A DNA stretch of 51,781 nucleotides, taken from positions 1 through 51,781 of the forward strand of contig NZ_PNMA01000029.1 of the NCBI RefSeq assembly GCF_013823385.1, given 5' to 3'. Numbering within the stretch: position 1 is the stretch's first letter; each line of letters opens with the position of its first letter. Source of the DNA: Hyphomonas sp. (GTDB taxonomy: Bacteria > Pseudomonadota > Alphaproteobacteria > Caulobacterales > Hyphomonadaceae). Positions 1-5,560 of this stretch are shown here, in pieces. The notes beneath the pieces were generated by a model, which made no database searches, had not been told where the DNA came from, and saw only the letters and a program-made list of their open reading frames with translations. Both the position numbers and the translations under genes were made by a program.

Positions 1-238
1 GAGGATAGAGGGGCGGCAGACCCGGCCGGATTGGGCGGGGGGATCTGGGGCGGGATGTGCTGTGGGCGCTGGGGTTTGGGGGGTGGATAGGCGTGGGGGA
101 TGTACCGCGGTTTTTTGAGGCGATGGCGTGTTGTGGGGAGAGCGGCCCCACCCCCGCCCTCCCCGCCAGCGGGGAGGGGGTCTGTTGCTCTGGGGGGAGA
201 GGGGGGCTTTCCGGTGGAGGGGCGCGGCGCGGTTGGCG
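1..238. other. G-rich non-coding left edge
   Basis: No convincing gene is seen before the SDR stop codon. Long open frames here run antisense to the SDR gene and have low-complexity Gly/Ala/Arg translations. The top strand is strikingly G-rich. Positions 33-54 hold four G-runs of at least three bases separated by 1-, 4- and 1-base loops, which fits the canonical G-quadruplex pattern. A GC-rich repeat lies at 143-220. Whether any of this is functional cannot be told from sequence. Confidence 0.5.
143..220. repeat. GC-rich intergenic repeat, copy 1
   Basis: The core is a hairpin, CCTCCCCGC-CA-GCGGGGAGG at 158-177, flanked by C-rich and then G-rich arms. It resembles the elements at 21851, 30749 and 51739. 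Such elements are non-coding but decode to proline/glycine-rich peptides in spurious ORFs. Confidence 0.6.
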
Positions 239-240
239 TT

Positions 241-284
241 TTTTCCGGAAAACTCCAAGAAACTCCAACGGCGCTGCGAGCGCC
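241..284 (-). repeat. Stop-proximal GTTGGAG repeat, copy A
   Basis: On the minus strand, about 20 bases after the SDR stop codon, the sequence reads GCGCCGTTGGAGTTTCTTGG followed by AGTTTTCCGG (top-strand 274 down to 245). It is preceded by a small hairpin GGCGCT-CGC-AGCGCC (284-270). A 12-base palindrome TTTTCCGGAAAA lies at 241-252. The first 29 bases match the copy at 51680 with one difference. A degenerate inverted partner of the GCGCCGTTGGAG arm (10 of 12 pairs) follows downstream on the minus strand at about 226-237. Confidence 0.75.
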
Positions 285-293
285 CCTGCCCTG

Positions 294-1067
294 TCAGCGT
301 GTCTGGCCGCCGTCTACGGCGACGACGGCGCCGTTGATGAAGCTTGCCCGGTCGGACAGGAGGAAGGCGGCAGTGTCGCCGATTTCCTGCGGGGTGCCGA
401 AGCGGTTCAGCGGCACTTCCCGCTTGATCCATTTGGCCCAGGCCTCGGCGCGCGGGCCGGTGGCGTTGCGCTCCCAGTCCCCGCCGGGGAAGATGATGTT
501 GCCCGGCGCAATTGTATTTACCCGCACATTCGTCTTGCCGGAGAAGCGGGCAATCGAGGTGGAGAGGTGGTTCACCGCCGCCTTGGTGGCGCCGTAGATC
601 AGCGGCGAGCCGAGCGAGGCAAGGCCCGCGATCGAGGAGATGAAGAGGAAGCTGCCGCCGCCATTGGCGGAGATGCGGGGGATGGCCGCGCGGGCGAGTC
701 GGAAGGCGGAGTTGAGGTTCTGGTCGAGCCCGCCCTGCCATTCCTCATCGCTCACATCGAGGCCCAGCGGCGAGGGCGACAGGCCGACATTGGCGACCGC
801 GCCGCGAATGGGGCCGAAGGCTTTCTCACAGGCTTCGACGGCGGCGTTGATACCTTCCGACTGGGTGAGGTCGCCCGCGAAGGACCAGACCTTCCCGTCG
901 CCATAGGTGGCGGCGAACTCCTTGCGGGTTGCCTCCAGCGCCTCGGCGCCGCGCGCGGTGAGGGCGACTTTGGCCCCCTCTTCCAGCAGGCTTTTGGCGA
1001 TACCATGGCCGATGCCCCGGCTGGCGCCGGCGATGAAGATGACTTTGTCGGTCAGGCTGAGATCCAT
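294..1067 (-). CDS. SDR family oxidoreductase
   Basis: A 257-residue classical short-chain dehydrogenase/reductase, an NAD(P)(H)-dependent cytosolic enzyme. The Rossmann motif GASRGIG is at residues 14-20 and the catalytic Ser-Tyr-Lys triad fits S145, Y158 and K162 (YGATK). The usual NNAG motif is ANVG at 92-95. The C-terminus has the family's NGAVVAVDGG strand. The start is ATG at 1067, with GGAGGA five bases upstream. The substrate cannot be inferred; comparable proteins act on 3-oxoacyl or hydroxy compounds. It is followed closely by the GTTGGAG repeat and appears monocistronic. Confidence 0.9.
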   Translation of the reverse strand: MDLSLTDKVIFIAGASRGIGHGIAKSLLEEGAKVALTARGAEALEATRKEFAATYGDGKVWSFAGDLTQSEGINAAVEACEKAFGPIRGAVANVGLSPSPLGLDVSDEEWQGGLDQNLNSAFRLARAAIPRISANGGGSFLFISSIAGLASLGSPLIYGATKAAVNHLSTSIARFSGKTNVRVNTIAPGNIIFPGGDWERNATGPRAEAWAKWIKREVPLNRFGTPQEIGDTAAFLLSDRASFINGAVVAVDGGQTR

Positions 1068-1145
1068 GTGTTCCTCCCGTTTTTTCTGGGCTCATGCTGG
1101 CCAAGGCCGGGGGCGATGGCCAGCCCTTCCCCCGCGCGAAGCCTC

Positions 1146-1571
1146 TCAGCCAGGCAGTGGCTGAAGGTCTGGCGGCACCCATTCGCGGCGGGCTTCCAGG
1201 CTCAGGAGGCGCTCCCGCGTCCAATGGGTGAAGATCCAGTCTGACCGGCCGCAGGGACCGGCAAGCAAGCTGGCCAGGAGCTCGGCCCTCGTTGCCCCCG
1301 GATGGGCCGCGACATGCGCCGCGACGACCGCGAGGGAGGCAACTGTGATCGTCTCGTGATAGCCGGCCGTGTCGGTATTCTCGCCGCCGGTGGAGACATT
1401 ATAGGCGCAGATGGCCGCGCGGACGGCCGGGAGGAGATCCCCGCCCCGCTCTGTCTGCATCCAGATGGCGAAGGCGAAATGGGCCGCATGGGTCCATTCT
1501 TCCTTGGGCAGCGTACAGGCCAGAACGCCGCGCGCGACGCGTTCCATCTCTTCATCCGTCATCTCAGACAT
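1146..1571 (-). CDS. Hypothetical protein, 141 aa
   Basis: The start is placed at ATG 1571 (MSEMTDEEM), where AAGGA lies ten bases upstream; the frame is open for 21 more codons without a better start. The protein looks soluble. It is rich in His, Trp and Glu (EEWTHAAHFAFAIWM near residue 25, GYHETITVASLAVV near 70) and probably all-helical. I do not recognise a named family. The motif pattern WTHxAHF...YHETIT resembles small uncharacterised alphaproteobacterial proteins and suggests possible metal-binding histidines, which is an inference. An intrinsic terminator on the same strand ends just upstream (1597), so this gene needs a promoter between about 1572 and 1597 or read-through. Confidence 0.75.
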   Translation of the reverse strand: MSEMTDEEMERVARGVLACTLPKEEWTHAAHFAFAIWMQTERGGDLLPAVRAAICAYNVSTGGENTDTAGYHETITVASLAVVAAHVAAHPGATRAELLASLLAGPCGRSDWIFTHWTRERLLSLEARREWVPPDLQPLPG

Positions 1572-1596
1572 TGGTTGTAATTCCTTGTTCCATAAT

Positions 1597-1626
1597 TGAA
1601 AAACCCGCCTCGGAGGACCGGGCGGG
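1597..1626 (-). terminator. Intrinsic terminator, minus strand
   Basis: On the minus strand, CCCGCC-CGG-TCCT-CCG-(A)-GGCGGG forms a nine-pair stem with a one-base bulge and a TCCT tetraloop, followed directly by TTTTT (complement of 1599-1603). It lies upstream of the 1571 start, so it must end a transcript starting further right. The only reading frame there on this strand that ends in the right place is the 29-residue ORF at 1657-1746. Attenuation of the downstream gene is the alternative. Confidence 0.75.
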
Positions 1627-1656
1627 CGCGACATTCAGCGGAGGATCGGAGGGGCC

Positions 1657-1746
1657 TTACCTGGCCCGGCGTTTCCCCATGCGGCCGCGCGCCGCCAGCG
1701 ATTGCAGGCGGGTCTGTTGCTGGAGCGGGCGTTTGGCGCGGCACAT
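1657..1746 (-). CDS. Possible small basic protein, 29 aa
   Basis: The ATG at 1746 opens a 29-codon frame ending at TAA 1657. The product is very basic: ten Arg/Lys, starting MCRAKRPLQQQTRLQ and ending GRMGKRRAR. No other start codon lies between the upstream in-frame stop and this ATG. The stop codon is 30 bases before a strong intrinsic terminator on the same strand, the main reason to take it seriously. No clear ribosome binding site is seen and I recognise no family. It could be a short protein gene, a leader peptide for the 1146-1571 gene, or chance coding within a small RNA. Confidence 0.35.
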   Translation of the reverse strand: MCRAKRPLQQQTRLQSLAARGRMGKRRAR

Positions 1747-1830
1747 GGGGACAAGGCGTAGGCCTGTGGCGCGCGGGCGTCAACAGCGGCGATCTTGGCA
1801 GGGCGGCGCGACTCCTGCTGTGATGGCGGG

Positions 1831-2454
1831 ATGAGCAGTTTCTCCCTGATCATCGGCGTGGACGAGGCAGGCCGGGGCCCCTGGGCGGGGCCGGTGACGG
1901 CGGCAGCAGTGGTGCTGGATCCGGCGCGGCCCGTCGAGGGGCTGACCGATTCCAAGAAGCTGTCGGAGAAGGCGCGCGACCGGCTCGCCCCGCTGATCCG
2001 GGAGCGGGCGCTGGCCTGGGCCGTGGCCGAAGCGAGCGTGGACGAGATCGACACGCTGAACATCCGGCAGGCGACATTCCTGGCCATGCAGCGGGCAATC
2101 GCGGACATTTTCCGGACAGTTTCGGACAAATCCGGACACAGCGGGACAAGACCGGACACCGGCGCGGTCATCCTGATCGATGGCAACGCCCTGCCGGCAG
2201 ACCTGCCCGCCCCGGCGCGCGCCATCATCAAGGGCGACCTGACGGAGCCTTCCATCTCGGCTGCCTCCATCCTGGCCAAGACCCACCGCGACGCGCAGAT
2301 GGTCTCGCTCTGCAATTCATACCCAGGCTATGGGTTTTCCGGGCATAAGGGCTATGGCACGGCCGCCCATGCCGAGGCGCTGGCACGGCTTGGTCCGTGT
2401 GCGGTGCATCGCCAGAGCTTTGCCCCGGTGCGGGCGCTTTTAAGACACTGTTAA
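1831..2454 (+). CDS. rnhB: Ribonuclease HII
   Basis: A 207-residue RNase HII, which nicks RNA-DNA hybrids and excises misincorporated ribonucleotides. The metal-binding acidic residues fit D11 and E12 ([15 protein letters not shown]), D117 (LIDGNAL) and D154 (AKTHRD), with the family's AIIKGD...ISAASILAK block and [13 protein letters not shown] near the C-terminus. The ATG at 1831 ([14 protein letters not shown]) is preferred because the family begins just before this motif; an upstream in-frame TTG at 1795 adds 12 unlikely residues. Residues about 94-111 ([17 protein letters not shown]) look like an insertion encoded by a 10-bp tandem repeat. All catalytic residues remain, so activity is expected. 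Confidence 0.95.
   Translation: MSSFSLIIGVDEAGRGPWAGPVTAAAVVLDPARPVEGLTDSKKLSEKARDRLAPLIRERALAWAVAEASVDEIDTLNIRQATFLAMQRAIADIFRTVSDKSGHSGTRPDTGAVILIDGNALPADLPAPARAIIKGDLTEPSISAASILAKTHRDAQMVSLCNSYPGYGFSGHKGYGTAAHAEALARLGPCAVHRQSFAPVRALLRHC
2101..2160 (+). repeat. 10-bp tandem repeat inside rnhB
   Basis: CGGACA (once GGGACA) recurs at 2102, 2113, 2123, 2133, 2143 and 2153, that is, every 10 bases after a first step of 11. Units read like TCCGGACAGT and TTCGGACAAA. Because 10 is not a multiple of three, all three frames are used in turn, and the stretch still stays open. Confidence 0.85.
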
Positions 2455-2503
2455 CCGGCACCGAAGAATTTCCCGGGCAGGCTCTCATGGGGACGCGCCG
2501 CAG

Positions 2504-2968
2504 ATGTTTCTTCTCAACTGGTTTCTTTTCGGCTGGCACACCTGGTATGGCGAAAGCGGCCAGGCCTACCGGTTCAAGATCACGCTGACACGCAAGGGCA
2601 TTCCCGAGGGCGGCGGGATTTACATCTTCGTGGTGCGCCGCTTCGCCTTCTTCCTGTTCCCGCTTTACATAGGCAAGGCGACGAACTTCAAGTCGCGCCT
2701 CTACGGGCATGAGCGCTGGTGGGAAGCCTGGTGGAGGCGCGGGGCCACCGAGCGGCATGTGCTGGTCGTCCGTGGGGGGATGGACCGGGCGCGCATCGAG
2801 GAAGACCTGATCCGCCGCTATCAGCCGAAGATGAACGACATCCTCATTCCCCGAGGCGAGCTGGACGCGCCGCGCAATGCCAAGCTGCGCCGCGCCTGGC
2901 GCTGGCGCCGGTGGTGGGCGGAGTTCTTTGCCGGACTGATCGGCTTCGGCAAGCGCAAGGCGGGGTAA
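2504..2968 (+). CDS. GIY-YIG domain protein
   Basis: A 154-residue protein with a compact GIY-YIG nuclease-like domain: GIYIF at 38-42, LYIGKATN at 54-61, Arg65, the catalytic-type Glu in RIEEDLIRRYQP (about 99-100) and Asn111. These match the expected GIY, YIG, Arg, Glu and Asn positions. An aromatic N-terminus precedes the domain (MFLLNWFLFGWHTW) and a basic, Trp-rich tail (RRAWRWRRWW) follows. It lacks the other domains of UvrC and looks like a free-standing family member. It begins 49 bases after rnhB in the same direction, so co-transcription is possible. The ribosome site is weak and the start is uncertain. Confidence 0.8.
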   Translation: MFLLNWFLFGWHTWYGESGQAYRFKITLTRKGIPEGGGIYIFVVRRFAFFLFPLYIGKATNFKSRLYGHERWWEAWWRRGATERHVLVVRGGMDRARIEEDLIRRYQPKMNDILIPRGELDAPRNAKLRRAWRWRRWWAEFFAGLIGFGKRKAG

Positions 2969-2980
2969 GCGCAGGCAAGG

Positions 2981-3034
2981 CCCTCACCTCCCATCGCGTT
3001 GCGATGGGCCCCTCCTCTCCCAGAGGGAGAGGGA
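2981..3034. repeat. GC-rich intergenic repeat, copy 2
   Basis: CCCTCACCTCCCAT, then a small stem (ATCGCgttGCGAT), then GGGCCCCTCCTCTCCC and GGGAGAGGG. It sits between the convergent GIY-YIG gene and queA, and closely resembles the arms of the pair at 46332-46487. Confidence 0.75.
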
Positions 3035-3043
3035 TGAAGGCGC

Positions 3044-4099
3044 TTATGGCAGCAGCAGGCACGCATCGCCGTAGGAGTAGAAACGATACTTTTCTGCGAT
3101 GGCGTGGGCGTAGGCGGCGCGCATGATGCCGGTGCCCATCAGGGCACAGACGAGCATGAAGAGGCTGGAGCCTGGCAGGTGGAAATTCGTCATCAGCGCA
3201 TCTGTGGCGCGGATGGGATCGCCGGGTTTGAGGAAAATGTCGGTTGGGCCGCTGGCCGCTTGGATGAGGCCGTCTTCGCCGGCGCAGCTTTCCAGCGTGC
3301 GCATGGCGGTGGTGCCGACCGGGACGAGGCGGGCGCCGGCCGCACGGGCAGCATTCAGGCGATCTGCCACCTCCGGCGTGACGCGGCGCCATTCCTCATG
3401 CAGACGGTTTTCGGCAAGGTGCTTTTCTTCCAGCGGCTTGAACGTGCCGAGGCCGACATGCAGGCGGACGGTTTCGCGCTTGAGGCCAGCGGCCTCAACC
3501 TCTGCCAGGAGGCGGGGCGTGAAATGCAGGCCGGCGGTGGGGGCGGCGACACTGGCGGCCTCCTCCCCGGCAAAGCGGGTCTGGTAGGTTTCGCGGTCTT
3601 TCGCATCGGCCGGGCGGCGGCGGGCGATATAGGGCGGCAGCGGCATGGCGCCGTGCGCGTCGAGCGCGGCGATCATCGCCTCGCCCTCGCAATTGAAGTT
3701 CAGGAGGATTTCCCCGCCTTCCCGGCGCGCGCCGATGGTGGCGGTAAAGCCTTCGGCGAAATGGATCTCGTCGCCTTCCTTGAGGCGGCGGCCCGGCCGG
3801 GCAAGCGCCAGCCAGAGGCAATCGCCCTGACGCTCGACCAGGTTTACGTCCACCTCGACATCGCGGCTGGCCCCGTCGCGGGCCGGGCGGACGCCCTTGA
3901 GGGCGGCGGGCAGCACGCGCGTATCATTGAAGACGAGCACATCGCCGGCGCTTAGATATTTCGGCAGATCACGAACGGTCGCGTCCTCCAGCCGGCCATC
4001 GCCATGCACGACCAGCAGGCGCGCGCTATCCTGCGGCTCAGCCGGGCGGAGCGCGATGAGATCTTCGGGAAGATCGAACTGGAAGACGGAAAGGTCCAT
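3044..4099 (-). CDS. queA: tRNA preQ1(34) S-adenosylmethionine ribosyltransferase-isomerase
   Basis: A 351-residue QueA, which transfers the ribosyl part of SAM to preQ1 in tRNA anticodons to make epoxyqueuosine. It shows MDLSVFQFDLPEDLIALRP at the N-terminus, VLVFNDTRVLPA near 54-65, SVAAPTAGLHFTP in the middle, and VGTTAMRTLES, TNFHLPGSSL and EKYRFYSYGDACLL at the C-terminus. Length is normal. It starts 36 bases after the cyclophilin gene and ends the minus-strand gyrA-coaD-cyclophilin-queA run. The Tgt gene that often follows queA is absent here; the next gene is convergent. Confidence 0.97.
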   Translation of the reverse strand: MDLSVFQFDLPEDLIALRPAEPQDSARLLVVHGDGRLEDATVRDLPKYLSAGDVLVFNDTRVLPAALKGVRPARDGASRDVEVDVNLVERQGDCLWLALARPGRRLKEGDEIHFAEGFTATIGARREGGEILLNFNCEGEAMIAALDAHGAMPLPPYIARRRPADAKDRETYQTRFAGEEAASVAAPTAGLHFTPRLLAEVEAAGLKRETVRLHVGLGTFKPLEEKHLAENRLHEEWRRVTPEVADRLNAARAAGARLVPVGTTAMRTLESCAGEDGLIQAASGPTDIFLKPGDPIRATDALMTNFHLPGSSLFMLVCALMGTGIMRAAYAHAIAEKYRFYSYGDACLLLP

Positions 4100-4135
4100 G
4101 ATGGCTTTGACCGGAAATACCGGCGCGCGGCCCCT

Positions 4136-5014
4136 CTATTCCAGGATGACGGCCGGAACCGGGGAAAGCTCGCAGATATTGACTTCGCCCTTTGCCTCCA
4201 GCGCAGCGCGGAAGGCATCTGTATCAGTGCGCAGGACATAGGCCTTCGGACGCTCCGCCTCCGGAAGGTCTGCGGCGATCCTTGCCGATTTCAGAATGTC
4301 CGGATCGGTGACCGACCCGTTATTCTGCTGCGAACCGGTCTTGATGGACATCACCACATCCTGGCCATCGATCACGCGGCCCCAGGAGGAGTAGAGACGA
4401 TCAAGATGCGGGGAATAGCCGCGCATCAGGAAGAACTGGCCATTGGCCGAGTCCGGATCGCTGGTGCGGGCGGTGGAAACGATGCTGGCACAGTGGGGGA
4501 TGGAGCTTTCGACCAGTCCGTCCACCGACATTTCAGCAAAGAAGGAAGGCTGGGTCTGGATCGGGACACCATGATAATAGCCATGCTTGGCGCTGTCTTC
4601 CGGGCCGATGGTGGCCTCCAACGGCATCTTCGCCACATCGCGGCGGAAGGTGAACTCGCCCTTCACATTCGGCTGGCCGGACTCCCTGCCCTTCAGCGCG
4701 AAGATATCCCCGCCCTGGGCCATGAAATCATCGATCACGCGGTGAAAGCTCGTGCCGTCATAATCGCCCGAACGGGTGATGGCCGCAAAATGCGCCACAT
4801 GGTTTGGCGCCACTTCCGGAAAAGCCTCGATCAGGATGCGGCCTTTATTGGTGTCGAAGATGAACAGCCGCTCCGGGTCCACCGGGCGCCATTCCGGGCT
4901 GGCAGCGACATCTTCCGGCGCGTCGAACGACCAGGCGCCATCGACGGGGTCAGCGCAGGCCGGCAGGAAAAGTCCCGCCAGAGCCACCGCCGCTGCAAAG
5001 CCACGTATCTTCAT
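4136..5014 (-). CDS. Cyclophilin-type peptidyl-prolyl isomerase, probable lipoprotein
   Basis: A 292-residue protein with an N-terminal export signal (MKIRGFAAAVALAGLFLPAC) and a lipobox-like LPAC ending at Cys20. It then has a cyclophilin domain: FDTNKGRILIEAFPEVAPNH, FHRVIDDFMAQGGD with the catalytic-type Arg, and NGQFFLM. It should catalyse prolyl cis-trans isomerisation in the cell envelope. The domain is longer than a minimal cyclophilin, with extra sequence before NGQFF and an approximately 50-residue C-terminal extension. Its ATG overlaps the coaD stop codon (ATGA at 5011-5014), so translation is probably coupled. A periplasmic soluble form is possible, because Pro at -2 is unusual for a lipobox. 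Confidence 0.88.
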   Translation of the reverse strand: MKIRGFAAAVALAGLFLPACADPVDGAWSFDAPEDVAASPEWRPVDPERLFIFDTNKGRILIEAFPEVAPNHVAHFAAITRSGDYDGTSFHRVIDDFMAQGGDIFALKGRESGQPNVKGEFTFRRDVAKMPLEATIGPEDSAKHGYYHGVPIQTQPSFFAEMSVDGLVESSIPHCASIVSTARTSDPDSANGQFFLMRGYSPHLDRLYSSWGRVIDGQDVVMSIKTGSQQNNGSVTDPDILKSARIAADLPEAERPKAYVLRTDTDAFRAALEAKGEVNICELSPVPAVILE

Positions 5015-5508
5015 TGCTTGTACTTCTCCAGCAGAGCTTTTTTCACCGACGGGGTTACGAACGGCGTGATGTCGCCGCCGAGGCTCGCGATTTCCTTGAC
5101 CAGCCGCGAAGCCACCGCCTGATGACGAACATCGGCCATCAGGAAGACGGTTTCAATGTTCGGATTCAGTTGCTCGTTCATGGCCGTCATCTGGAACTCG
5201 TATTCGAAGTCCTGAACGGCGCGCAAACCGCGCACGATGATGTTGGCGTTGCACTTTTCGGCAAAGTGCATCAGCAGGCCGTGCATGGGCTGGACCTTGA
5301 TCTCTGCCAGGCCCGGCCCTTTCAGCTTCTCGCACTCGTATTCGACCATGGCCACGCGCTCTGCCAGCGTGAACAGCGGCTTTTTGGCCTCATTGATGGC
5401 CACACCGATGATCAGCGTGTCCACAAGCTTCATGGCACGGCTGAAAATGTCGATATGGCCGGCTGTCGGCGGATCGAAAGTGCCGGGGTAAAGGCCGATA
5501 CGATGCAC
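5011..5508 (-). CDS. coaD: Phosphopantetheine adenylyltransferase
   Basis: The 165-residue CoaD makes dephospho-CoA from 4'-phosphopantetheine and ATP. It begins MHRIGLYPGTFDPPTAGHID, with the nucleotidyltransferase TxGH motif (TAGH at 15-18), and contains IIVRGLRAVQDFEYE and SRLVKEIASLGGD. The start is GTG at 5508, because AGGAGG lies six bases upstream and the protein then has the family's normal length; the longer frame to 5694 overlaps gyrA. It lies about 50 bases after gyrA and overlaps the cyclophilin gene by four bases. Confidence 0.96.
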   Translation of the reverse strand: MHRIGLYPGTFDPPTAGHIDIFSRAMKLVDTLIIGVAINEAKKPLFTLAERVAMVEYECEKLKGPGLAEIKVQPMHGLLMHFAEKCNANIIVRGLRAVQDFEYEFQMTAMNEQLNPNIETVFLMADVRHQAVASRLVKEIASLGGDITPFVTPSVKKALLEKYKQ

Positions 5509-5560
5509 GGGGCGCCTCCTCTCGTTAATTATACCGAGAGCCTTCCGCCGCGCTGCAACA

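Noticed and set aside
57..1244. 395-residue plus-strand open frame over the SDR gene
   Set aside because: It is antisense to a clear SDR, low-complexity Gly/Ala/Arg in translation, and passes through repeat DNA.
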